NCBI GenBank assembly: GCA_016715895.1
Contig: JADJXH010000003.1
Location: 1,240,001-1,304,000, forward strand
Length of the DNA stretch: 64,000 bases
Origin: Flavobacteriales bacterium
GTDB taxonomy: Bacteria; Bacteroidota; Bacteroidia; Flavobacteriales_F; PHOS-HE28
Direction: 5' to 3'
A program made the position numbers and the translations under genes. Every line of letters begins with the position of its first letter. Position 1 is the first letter of the stretch. The notes beneath the pieces were generated by a model. That model had not been told where the DNA came from. It worked only from the letters and a program-made list of their open reading frames with translations, and did no database searches. Positions 9,201-16,239 of the stretch are shown piece by piece.

Positions 9201-9282
9201 GCCGGCCCGAACCGGCGCCGGCATCGGCCCGCGCGATGATGGCGAACAGTTGCAGCAGTGCGTTGAGGATCTTCTCGCTCAT
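6214..9282 (-). CDS. ABCG-like ABC transporter with extra N-terminal domains, 1022 aa
   Basis: A single-chain exporter. Residues 1-165 are helical and resemble TerB-like regions. Residues ~170-240 (RVLLNGQPMSGRHHYVLSNG) look like an FHA-type beta domain. The ABC ATPase spans ~255-490, with Walker A GGSGSGKST near 284, signature ISGGQRKR near 390, Walker B VLFVDEP near 411, and switch His in VIHQPSS near 447. The ISGGQRKR form with downstream membrane helices is typical of the ABCG/White subfamily. A CRACGN motif follows near residue 500. About six membrane helices occupy the C-terminal half and are interrupted by a long hydrophilic coiled-coil-like insert (~730-900). The start at 9282 is preferred over a longer open frame. 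The substrate is unknown. It is tail-to-tail with the SiaC gene, sharing CTAG at the stops. Confidence 0.88.
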   Translation of the reverse strand: MSEKILNALLQLFAIIARADAGAGSGRPAGRLMLERFLRQQFTGEQVEEHLARFDAHVDAFHNQGGEGRSGRKRLSVNSVRVLRICVQVNEELTQRQKFIVLMHLLEFIHAGGVAGQEQEFVNTVAETFNIGREDFERCQAFVAQAAGERVDSPHLLYADAAVENGLSKARHLHAHLEGELRVLHVPNVNLYMARYLGQDRVLLNGQPMSGRHHYVLSNGASIRPPHGRPIYYSDILGSFMKGRQRDALVFKAERITYAFPNGRVGLHELDLAETSGKLVGIMGGSGSGKSTLLNVLNGNLRPTTGHVTINGVDVHREAGRIRGVIGHVSQDDLLIEELSVYQNLFYNAKLCFGDLSDAQIGDRVLKLLQQLGLYDTKDLKVGSPLEKTISGGQRKRLNIALELIREPSVLFVDEPTSGLSSRDSENIMDLLKELALRGRIVFVVIHQPSSDIFKLFDRLLLIDQEGYPVYYGDPVESVVYFKRVTGQVNSDVGQCRACGNVNPEQIFNILEAKLVDEYGMETDQRRISPEAWNEVFRAQMEGRMAQAPEVRSVPRSTFKAPGWLVQLKVFFTRDILAKLANRQYVLINLLEAPVLAFVMAFFLRYHGAGEEGTAYIYRANDNIPQYLFIAVIVSLFLGLTVAAEEIIRDRKILQREKFLALNRNSYLLSKIAILFLISAIQSLLFVVVGDRVLGIRDMAFVHWALLFSTSCFANVLGLNVSASFNSAKVIYIVIPVLIIPQLLFSGIIVRFDKLHPWFSSQQSVPWIGNVMASRWAYEGLAVTQYVDNAYERQFYALDQRMKTANWKKDLWVRELQHRVSNLRGTGTDATKVEQRQRDLDLLLNELRAEAARVSGLVVPELRMEADGRVDEAALNAVDGLLNDLTIHYRRMYKEAERSKEQLISELTADPEARERYFALLDAHRNESLAEFVTNKNDVNVIAVDRGTLVRKSDPIYLEARGMGFFGAHFYAPAKWLGTVRIPTFWANMAVLWLMSLAFAIALRMEVFPWLVQRLSSRSSGA

Positions 9283-9314
9283 GAGGGGGACCGCCGGGCA
9301 GGCCCGGAAAAGGA

Positions 9315-9339
9315 ACATCCCTCTTTACGGGAGGGATGT
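9315..9339 (-). terminator. Hairpin terminator after the lipoprotein/secreted-protein pair
   Basis: On the minus strand the arms ACATCCCTC and GAGGGATGT (9 bp, perfect) enclose a 7-nt loop and are followed by TCCTTTTCC. It lies 26 bp past the stop of the 139-aa gene and upstream of the ABC gene, so it likely ends the upstream transcript. It could alternatively act as leader structure for the ABC gene. Confidence 0.6.
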
Positions 9340-9365
9340 CCAAAGGGTTCCGGGCCCCGGAACGC

Positions 9366-9785
9366 CTACTGCTTGAAGCCGATCAGCATCACCGCACAGC
9401 CCGAACCGAGCTTGGACGGATCGAGCTGCGACTCGATGGTGACATCCAGCGTGTTGGCCACCACCAGGTCCCAATAGGGGCTGTTCGCATGCTCCTTGTT
9501 CGTGAAGAGCAGGTTCCGCTCCTTGTCGAACACGCTGAAGATCAGATTGCCATCCGCCAGCCCGCTGCAGGCCGCCACCCGGTACGTGGTGCCACCGAAG
9601 AGCGTGAGGGAGAATTCCGCCAGCTCATCCCCCTGCAACAGGGCACGGTAGAACTGGCCATCGGGGATGTACGACGCGGTGATGTGCTTGGCGCACAGAT
9701 CGGCGATGGTGTCGCACTGCGCGGTTGCCTGGCCGGCTGCGAAAAGGCCGAGCACGGTGGCGGCCGTGGCGATGGTCGTCCTCAT
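9366..9785 (-). CDS. Hypothetical secreted protein, 139 aa
   Basis: The N-terminal signal peptide MRTTIATAATVLGLFAAGQATAQ has a cleavage site around residue 22. The mature part is small, with four Cys (CDTIADLC, AACSG, SGCAVML) and a beta-rich pattern, as expected for a periplasmic or outer-surface protein. It resembles short sensor- or carbohydrate-binding-like beta-sandwich proteins in size only, and no family is recognised. It starts 2 bp after the stop of the lipoprotein gene, so the two are cotranscribed and probably act together at the cell envelope. The open frame extends upstream, but only this ATG opens a signal peptide. Confidence 0.8.
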   Translation of the reverse strand: MRTTIATAATVLGLFAAGQATAQCDTIADLCAKHITASYIPDGQFYRALLQGDELAEFSLTLFGGTTYRVAACSGLADGNLIFSVFDKERNLLFTNKEHANSPYWDLVVANTLDVTIESQLDPSKLGSGCAVMLIGFKQ

Positions 9786-9787
9786 GG

Positions 9788-10690
9788 TCAGATCAGGTAC
9801 TTGGTGCGCAGCACGGACACCTGCTCGGCGATGGCCGACAGGTCCTGCGGGGTGATGACCACCGTGGAAGTGCTGTTGATGAAGGTGGTGCGCGAAGCGG
9901 CGTCGGTGACGGGCTTTTCGTAGGTGTAGGTGCTCTTGAGACCCGCGAAGGCCTGCTTCAGGCTCTTCAGGTCGGCGCACAGGGCGGCGCATTGCTGCTC
10001 CCTGTCGTTGGCCTCGATGAGCGCGATCAGGTCGTCGAGGGCCTTGCGCTGCTCGGCGATGCGCGGTGCGAGCTTCGCCTGCGCATCACCCGTGGCATGC
10101 GCGAGGGCAAGGTGCAATGAGCCGATCCAGCCGCCGGCGAGCACCAGGGACGCCACATCGCCCCGTTCATTGGTCTTCAGGTAACGATCGGCGGCACGGA
10201 AGGCCTCCCCGCTGAGCCTCAACAGGCTGTCCTGGGTGTTCACGTTCCGCCTGAACCGGTCCACCAGACCCTTGTCGAAGGCATTGCCCATCTCCAGGTC
10301 GGCGCTCAGTTCTTCGATGGTCTGCAGGGTGGCCAGCGCGGTCTGCCCGTCCTTGTGGATCGTGGCATAGGCCAGATCGGACCCGAACAAGCCCACGGCC
10401 AGGGCTCGGCCCATCCTGCCGGTCAGGACCTCGGCCTTGCCCTTGTCCATGAGCAGGTCGCGCTGGTACGCCGCACCGGTGCTGCGGATCAACAGGGCGG
10501 TCTGCACCGGTGACGGGATGCTGAAGAGCTTGCCACCGACGTTCACCACACCTCCGCCGTCGGAGGGGGTCGTGGCCAGGCTGTCCTTGGCGGTGGCGTC
10601 GGAGCCCTGACCTTCGCCACCACCGCCGCAAGCGGCCAGCAGCATGGACCCGGCGATGGTCAGGACGAGATGGGGTCGATGGGAACGCAT
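9788..10690 (-). CDS. Hypothetical alpha-helical lipoprotein, 300 aa
   Basis: A lipoprotein signal with lipobox LAAC at about residue 21 is followed by a Gly-rich linker. The mature protein begins GGKLFSIPSPVQTALLIRSTG (about residue 51) and is predominantly helical through residue ~250, with a short C-terminal strand region (STSTVVIT). The region SIPSPVQTALLI looks conserved, but I cannot name the family. The ATG at 10690 is chosen because it opens the signal peptide and lies 33 bp after a TACTTTCG element. It is the first gene of a two-gene unit with the 139-aa secreted protein. The next gene in this orientation is the ABC exporter; a functional link is possible but unproven. Confidence 0.8.
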   Translation of the reverse strand: MRSHRPHLVLTIAGSMLLAACGGGGEGQGSDATAKDSLATTPSDGGGVVNVGGKLFSIPSPVQTALLIRSTGAAYQRDLLMDKGKAEVLTGRMGRALAVGLFGSDLAYATIHKDGQTALATLQTIEELSADLEMGNAFDKGLVDRFRRNVNTQDSLLRLSGEAFRAADRYLKTNERGDVASLVLAGGWIGSLHLALAHATGDAQAKLAPRIAEQRKALDDLIALIEANDREQQCAALCADLKSLKQAFAGLKSTYTYEKPVTDAASRTTFINSTSTVVITPQDLSAIAEQVSVLRTKYLI

Positions 10691-10723
10691 GGTCAATGAC
10701 TGTCCGCGGGTACGGACCGGGGA

Positions 10724-10731
10724 CGAAAGTA
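10724..10731 (-). promoter_or_regulatory. -7 promoter element TACTTTCG of the lipoprotein gene
   Basis: A one-mismatch TAnnTTTG octamer 33 bp before the ATG at 10690. A TGTTGATAAGT string lies upstream of it on the same strand (10769-10779), resembling motifs upstream of two of the giant genes. Confidence 0.45.
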
Positions 10732-10793
10732 GATGCGTCCTCCCCCCCTGGCCGCCACGGGACGGGGCACTTATCAACAGGGCGGGGTTCGGC

Positions 10794-13502
10794 TCAGCGT
10801 TTCACCACGTGGCCGGTCGCGGTCACCGCTCCTTCCACCCGGTACAGGTAGCTGCCCGAGGCCAGGTCACGCGCTTCGACGCGCAGTTGGCCCGATGCGG
10901 GCGTCTCGAGCCGCCGCACCACACGTCCCTGCAGGTCCATCAGGTGAAGGACGACGCGCTCTCCGGCTTTCGCCGCGTAGGTCATCACGAAATGGTCGTC
11001 GAACGGATCGGGCATCACCGAAAGACCGGCAGCTCCCTCCAGGCCGGCCACGGCGGTGCTGAACACGCAAGCGTCCGTCACGAAGGTCAGCGGTGAGGCG
11101 TAGTCCTCGTTCACCACGTCCACCACCTGGTCGATGCAGATGATGTTGTCCGGGTTCACGAAATGGACACGGAACAAGGGGGTGAACCCGTTGTGCCGTT
11201 CGAACAAGCTGTCCACGTACGAGAGGCCGATGACATGGGCGGTGCTGCCGTTGAACGCGGGTACGATGGGGAAGTCCATCGGGTCAGCCAGGTTGTCCAC
11301 GCCGGTGATGGTGATCCCGCTGAAGCGGAGCTCGTAGCCCACGAGCTTCCGGTTCGGGTTGCGCACATGGACGTCCAGGTGGCCCGCACCGAGGTCGAAC
11401 GCGCCGATGGTGAAGGTCACCGAATCATAGATGTTCACCATGTCAAGGAGCGGGAAGCTGCAGCGGGTGTCCATCAAGCTGCTGTCGCCGAGCAGGTGGG
11501 CCTGATGGCAATGGGCGATCAGGGCGGCATCGGCCACGGTGAGGGTGCCATCGTCGTTCACATCCGTGCAGGGAGCGGCGGCCAGCGAGGCGTCCAGGAT
11601 GCCGGCCACATAACCGGACGCATCGATGCTGTCGTTGTCGGCATCCACGTCCAGGTCGCCGATGAGCCGGGTCCCGGCGCACACGCCCTCACAATCGATC
11701 TGCGCGTTCCCGTAGATCTGCCCGAGACAGTCCACGTAGGACGGGCAGTTCTGCTGCACCGATACGAGGAGGTTGGGGTTGCGCGTGATCTCGATGCAGG
11801 CCTGCCCCCAGTTGTTGTTGATGTCCATCTCGAAGCGGCCAAGGGCGTCGGGGCTGTTGTCCCAGTTGGTCCGCACCACGAGCGTGTATCGTCCGTCCGC
11901 CACGTCGGTGATGTCGATCCACTGGCAGGAAAGACCGCTGCTGTAGATGTCACCGCAGCCCATGCTGATGCCCATGTTGCTGCAGCCGTACTGGGCCGAT
12001 CCGCCACCGCTGCATTCAAGGTCCATCACGCAGAAACCGTTCTTGAATCCCTGGGCCATCTGCTGGCCGGCGCTGTCGTACAGCAGGTATTCGGCGTACC
12101 CCTCGTAGTGCCAGTGGTTGTGGCAGGCGCCGTAGACGAACTGATCGGGGTTGGCGCCGGGGTTGCCGATGTAGTAGTCCGTGAAGCCGATGTTCTGGAT
12201 ATGGGTGGTGAAGCGCACCAATTCGCGCGTGCCGAACCCGGCCAGGCAGCCCTCCTGGATGTAGCAGTCGTTCGCGTTCACCACCATCGTCTGGGCGTAG
12301 ATGGAGTTCTGTAACACGTCGCTGCGCACGATCAGGTCCGGACCCAGCGGGCAGTTCGGGTCGCCCCATGGGATGCAGCTCCCGTCGTCCACCGCGGCGA
12401 GCGGGTTGAAATTGCATGAGGCGGGATCCGTGCAGCCGGCGATGGGGCCCGCGTATTCCAGGATCCAATCGATGCCGGTGCCCGCACAGCTGGTGTCCGT
12501 ATCACCGATCCGGACGTAGTAGGTCACCCCCGCCTGCAACAGGGCGTTCACCTGGGCCTGAGTACCGCAACCGCCCTGGTCGTTGTCGTAGTAGATGGTG
12601 CCGATGTTGGTGTCGTCCCAGATCAGGCCGATGCAGTGGTCGTAAACCCAGACGCGGGTGTCGCAGGTGTTCGTCCCGCAGGTGGTGATGGTGTAGACCC
12701 CGTTGCTGTCCGGAACGAAGATGTACCAAGTGTCATTCCCGGGGGTGCTGTGCTGACCCTGGACCACCGTGTCGGGCGACAGGCAGCCGAAGCCCGGCGG
12801 GCAGTTCCATTCCACGCGGTCGATGAAGTCGAAGTTGCCACCCTGGGCGATCAATGCGCCATCCACATAGAGCCAGTAACCGCCCGGCGCGAAGATCCCG
12901 TCGCCATAGGTGTCATGCATTGTGAACACCAGGCAGTCCGTGGTATCCACGCACAAGGCCGCACCAGTGGATGTGCCTGAGGCCAGCACCACGCCGTTGC
13001 CGTTGCGCAGGTCCCAGCTCATCTCGTTGGGATAGGCGTCGGGCACGATGTTCACCTGTACGGCCACCTCACCGGCCGCGCAGCTCGGCGGCGGCGGCGG
13101 GATGTTCGCGCTCAGGCTCCACACCACCGTGTCCGTCGCACAGGCGTTCTGATAGTCGCCCACACGGATGAAGATCTCCTGGCCTCCGGTGAGGTTGAGC
13201 ACCAGGCTGCTCTGAAGGCTGCAGGCATCATCGTTGTAACCAAGGGCGTTCAAGCCCTGCTCGTTGGTCACCAGGCCGGTGCAGTACGTGTACGCCCAAA
13301 GCTTGGTATCACAGCTGCTCAGCCCGCAGGTGCTCAGCGTGAACTGCCCGGTGGCCGGCGCCGTGTACACGTACCAGGCATTGTCGAACGGAGCGATGTG
13401 GGTGCCGGGCGCGACGGGGATGGCAGTGGCACAGCTGCCGCCAGGCTGGGCCTGGAGCGTCCATGTGGCGAGGGTGAGCAGAAGGATCAGCGGGATGCGC
13501 AT
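10794..13502 (-). CDS. T9SS-secreted lysyl oxidase homologue with dockerin-like repeat, 902 aa
   Basis: A signal peptide (residues 1-18) is followed by two PPC-like Cys-paired beta domains (~22-135 and ~240-350) flanking a GDGI-type domain (~145-235), then a GCTDPASCNFNP-type Ca-binding-like repeat (~357-376). Residues ~385-575 match the lysyl oxidase catalytic domain: CHNHWHYEGYAEY supplies copper ligands His461, His463 and His465. In GFKNGFC, Lys487 aligns with the lysine, and in GDIYSSGLSCQWIDITDV Tyr520 aligns with the tyrosine, that form the lysine tyrosylquinone cofactor in animal LOX. Residues ~612-668 (DVDADNDSID, DVNDDGTLTVAD) form a dockerin-like pair of Ca loops. The last ~80 residues are a type A sorting domain. 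It is predicted to be an exported copper amine oxidase acting on protein lysines or small amines. Confidence 0.85.
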   Translation of the reverse strand: MRIPLILLLTLATWTLQAQPGGSCATAIPVAPGTHIAPFDNAWYVYTAPATGQFTLSTCGLSSCDTKLWAYTYCTGLVTNEQGLNALGYNDDACSLQSSLVLNLTGGQEIFIRVGDYQNACATDTVVWSLSANIPPPPPSCAAGEVAVQVNIVPDAYPNEMSWDLRNGNGVVLASGTSTGAALCVDTTDCLVFTMHDTYGDGIFAPGGYWLYVDGALIAQGGNFDFIDRVEWNCPPGFGCLSPDTVVQGQHSTPGNDTWYIFVPDSNGVYTITTCGTNTCDTRVWVYDHCIGLIWDDTNIGTIYYDNDQGGCGTQAQVNALLQAGVTYYVRIGDTDTSCAGTGIDWILEYAGPIAGCTDPASCNFNPLAAVDDGSCIPWGDPNCPLGPDLIVRSDVLQNSIYAQTMVVNANDCYIQEGCLAGFGTRELVRFTTHIQNIGFTDYYIGNPGANPDQFVYGACHNHWHYEGYAEYLLYDSAGQQMAQGFKNGFCVMDLECSGGGSAQYGCSNMGISMGCGDIYSSGLSCQWIDITDVADGRYTLVVRTNWDNSPDALGRFEMDINNNWGQACIEITRNPNLLVSVQQNCPSYVDCLGQIYGNAQIDCEGVCAGTRLIGDLDVDADNDSIDASGYVAGILDASLAAAPCTDVNDDGTLTVADAALIAHCHQAHLLGDSSLMDTRCSFPLLDMVNIYDSVTFTIGAFDLGAGHLDVHVRNPNRKLVGYELRFSGITITGVDNLADPMDFPIVPAFNGSTAHVIGLSYVDSLFERHNGFTPLFRVHFVNPDNIICIDQVVDVVNEDYASPLTFVTDACVFSTAVAGLEGAAGLSVMPDPFDDHFVMTYAAKAGERVVLHLMDLQGRVVRRLETPASGQLRVEARDLASGSYLYRVEGAVTATGHVVKR

Positions 13503-13521
13503 CGGAGCCTGGTGTAAGGCC

Positions 13522-13529
13522 CGAAGGTA
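13522..13529 (-). promoter_or_regulatory. -7 promoter element TACCTTCG of the lysyl oxidase-like gene
   Basis: A one-mismatch TAnnTTTG octamer 19 bp before the ATG at 13502. It is identical to the element before the lipoprotein gene at 4888. Confidence 0.45.
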
Positions 13530-13539
13530 CGAGGATCCC

Positions 13540-13683
13540 TCAGGCGTTCATCGTGCGCTTGTAATGACGCGGGAAGCGCACGCGTCGCCGCACCAGATCG
13601 TAATATTTCCGCCACAACGGCGTGTTCAACAGCTCAAGAAGGCTTCGGTCCACCGGCGCTGTTCGAACGGTTTTTGTCTTCAT
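13540..13683 (-). CDS. Possible small basic protein, 47 aa
   Basis: An ATG-started frame in the 276-bp gap between two T9SS genes. It encodes 47 residues beginning MKTKTVRTAPVDRSLLEL, with a central LWRKYYDLVRRRVRFPRHYKR segment. The product would be strongly basic (many Arg/Lys) and amphipathic, without signal peptide. No family is recognised. The DNA here is less GC-rich than the genes around it, so codon bias gives weak support. It could be a real small gene or chance; the frame is described because nothing else explains the gap. Confidence 0.3.
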   Translation of the reverse strand: MKTKTVRTAPVDRSLLELLNTPLWRKYYDLVRRRVRFPRHYKRTMNA

Positions 13684-13778
13684 GCCCCAAGGCTTCCTGT
13701 GCAGGACAGGACAGCGCCCGGCGTTCGTTGCCTGCGAGGCCTCTGGTCTTGGATATTGATATACAGGTCCGACCGGTG

Positions 13779-16160
13779 CTAGCGCATCAAGGTGATGTGG
13801 CCAAAGCCCTCCTTGACATCACCCGCGATGGCCTTCACCCGGTAGCGGTACACGTACACGCCGGTGGGCAGCACCGATCCGTTGACGGTCCCATCCCAGG
13901 CCAGGCCCACCTCGTTCGCCTCGAACAGGGTGGCGCCCCAGCGGTCGTGCACACGGATCCAGAACTCCTTGACCCCTGTGCCCATCGCCTGAAAGGTCTC
14001 GTTGTACCCATCACCGTTCGGGGTGAAACTGTTGGGGATGTACAGGTGGAACTCCGGGTCAACCAGGAGCGTTCGCGACGTGCTGTCCCTGCAGCCCAGG
14101 GTGTCGGCGATCACCAGCTGCACCTCATACAGCCCCGGCTCAGGGTAGATGACCTCGGGGTTCTTGTCCTGGCTTTCCAGTCCGGCGGCGCCGAAGTCCC
14201 ACCACCACTGCGTGGCCCCCAGCGATAGGTCCATGAAAAAGATGGGGGCGTTGTTCACCCAATAGGTGCCGTCCACGGCGAACGAGGCCATGGGCGCATT
14301 GACCCCCAGCCCGCTCTGGTCGGTGGCCGTGATGCCGCACGCATCGGTGACCGTGAGGGTGTAGATGGTGTTGCTGTTGGGGTGGGCCGCCAGCGTGTCG
14401 GCCGTGCCCCCCGGCTCCCACAGGTAGCTGTACGGTTCGAGGCCCAGGACCGGCAGTGCGCGAAGGACCGCCGTGTCGCCGATGCAGATCACCGTATCGG
14501 GCGCGATGCTCACCCGCACCGTGTCGTAGGCCACGGTGACGGTGACCAGATCGGTGGTGTCCTCCCCGCACAGATCGGTGACGGTCACCGACCAACTGGC
14601 CGTGGTGGCCGGTGCCACCTGCACCGTCGGAAGCGTGCCCAGGCCGCCGCTCCAGGCGTAGGTGTATCCCGGGGTACCACCCTGCACCGCCGCGGTCAAC
14701 TGCACCGGTGTTTCCGGACAGAGCACCACGACATCGTTCTGGATGGTCACCACGAGCGGCTGTGGAACAGGTACGGTGACGGTCACCTGATCGCTCTGCG
14801 TCACGACGCCACAATCGTCGGTCACCGTCAGGGTGTACGTGGTGGTCTGGGTCGGAGCGACCCACCCTCCGAGCTGGCCGTCCGGCACACCCTGGTCCCA
14901 GTCCAGGGTGTAGTTCCCGAACCCTCCGGAGACCGTGGCGGACAGGAAGGTGCTGTCCACGCATTGGATGGTGATATCGTTGCTCAACACCACATCGATC
15001 GGTGGCGCCTCTTCGATCAGGATCACCAGGGACACCGTATCACCCCCACAGGCGGTCTCGTTGATCACCATCAGCACGATCGATTCCTGCCCCTCGGTGA
15101 CGGCATCGAGGATGGCGCTGAACTGCACGTTGATGGAGTCCTGTCCGGGTTGGAAGATCACCTGATCGGGCACGGCGGTGAAGTCCGCGCCTTCCGTGGC
15201 TGTACCGCCGATCAGGATGTCCACCGTATCGGGGTCCACGAGCGGACCGCCGCGCACCAGAAAGAGCGATGCGGTTCCGCAGCCCTCGTAGAACAGGCTG
15301 TCGATGCCACCGGAGACCACCTCGCCCACGATGGCCAACTGGTTGCTTTGAAAGCTGCCGGCCTCCAGGAAGACCGCGCTGTCCCAAACCTGGTCATTGG
15401 CATCGCCCACGACGAGCTTGATGTGGTAAGTCTCCCCGCAGATCACCTGCGCCAGGGCCTGCATCACCACGGTGAGCCCATCGTACTGCACATAGAACGG
15501 GTTGCTGTTATAGGGGGCGTTCGTACCGGTCCCATTGACCACATAATACTGCGGGTTCACCACATCGTTCACGGTGTTGATCGTCACCGGATCGGTAGTG
15601 CCCGGGATGAGGGCGATGTTGATGGCGTTGTTGCTGAAGGGTCCGTTGATGCCGGGCCCGCTCAGGAAGAAACCGAACGCATCGTTGATGCTGTTGACGA
15701 ACTCGAGGTATTCCTCCGAGGCGAAGACGAAATTGAACTTCAGCGAATCCCCGGTGGGCACGAAGTCGAACTCAAGCACCGCACAATCGTTCACGTCCTG
15801 GATGGAGGGCTGGCTCTGTTGCGCGAGCAGGAGCAGGTCGGGATCCTGAACGCTGAAGCCGGTGACGGGCACCGATGAGCTCCCCGAATCGTTCGGGCCG
15901 AGGGCATTGGTGATGCCGCCCGTGGCCAGGATCACACCGGCCGGAATACCGACGTTGGCGTTCGCACTGTTGAACTCACCGGCCTGGGTGGATACCGTGT
16001 TGCCGGGGAGGCCGTTGAAGGTGATGTTGCTGGCCGTGACCCCACCGCCCAGGAGGACGTTCTGCACCAGCTGTGCCGGGGTCTGGGTGTTGGTCAGCAC
16101 CAACTGTGCGCGTACCGGGCCGAGCGCCACAACGACCAGGACGAGCAGAAAGCCACGCAT
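13779..16160 (-). CDS. T9SS type B cargo with choice-of-anchor L domain, 793 aa
   Basis: A signal peptide (MRGFLLVLVVVALGPVRAQ, cleavage near 19) is followed by a choice-of-anchor L-type domain (~20-290; key strings VSTQAGEFNSANANVG, FVFASEEYLEF and NDAFGFFLSGPG). Then come a Calx-beta-like region (~295-390, EGADFTAVP), three Ig/PKD-like repeats with SYLWEPGG- and YTYAWSGG-type cores (~395-640), and a PKD domain (QWWWDFGAAG). The end is IPNSFTPNGDGYNETF to GFGHITLMR, the gliding-motility-associated type B sorting domain. Type B cargo are typically kept at or released from the cell surface, and SprB-like adhesins carry this CTD. The ATG at 16160 is chosen because a TACCTTGC -7-like element lies just upstream and would exclude the ATG at 16190. 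Confidence 0.88.
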   Translation of the reverse strand: MRGFLLVLVVVALGPVRAQLVLTNTQTPAQLVQNVLLGGGVTASNITFNGLPGNTVSTQAGEFNSANANVGIPAGVILATGGITNALGPNDSGSSSVPVTGFSVQDPDLLLLAQQSQPSIQDVNDCAVLEFDFVPTGDSLKFNFVFASEEYLEFVNSINDAFGFFLSGPGINGPFSNNAINIALIPGTTDPVTINTVNDVVNPQYYVVNGTGTNAPYNSNPFYVQYDGLTVVMQALAQVICGETYHIKLVVGDANDQVWDSAVFLEAGSFQSNQLAIVGEVVSGGIDSLFYEGCGTASLFLVRGGPLVDPDTVDILIGGTATEGADFTAVPDQVIFQPGQDSINVQFSAILDAVTEGQESIVLMVINETACGGDTVSLVILIEEAPPIDVVLSNDITIQCVDSTFLSATVSGGFGNYTLDWDQGVPDGQLGGWVAPTQTTTYTLTVTDDCGVVTQSDQVTVTVPVPQPLVVTIQNDVVVLCPETPVQLTAAVQGGTPGYTYAWSGGLGTLPTVQVAPATTASWSVTVTDLCGEDTTDLVTVTVAYDTVRVSIAPDTVICIGDTAVLRALPVLGLEPYSYLWEPGGTADTLAAHPNSNTIYTLTVTDACGITATDQSGLGVNAPMASFAVDGTYWVNNAPIFFMDLSLGATQWWWDFGAAGLESQDKNPEVIYPEPGLYEVQLVIADTLGCRDSTSRTLLVDPEFHLYIPNSFTPNGDGYNETFQAMGTGVKEFWIRVHDRWGATLFEANEVGLAWDGTVNGSVLPTGVYVYRYRVKAIAGDVKEGFGHITLMR

Positions 16161-16239
16161 GAAGCCGCAAGGTACGGCCGTCCGACGCATCCCTGCGAAC
16201 ACCTCAGTGCCCGTGCTTCGTGGGTAAACTTGTGCGCCC

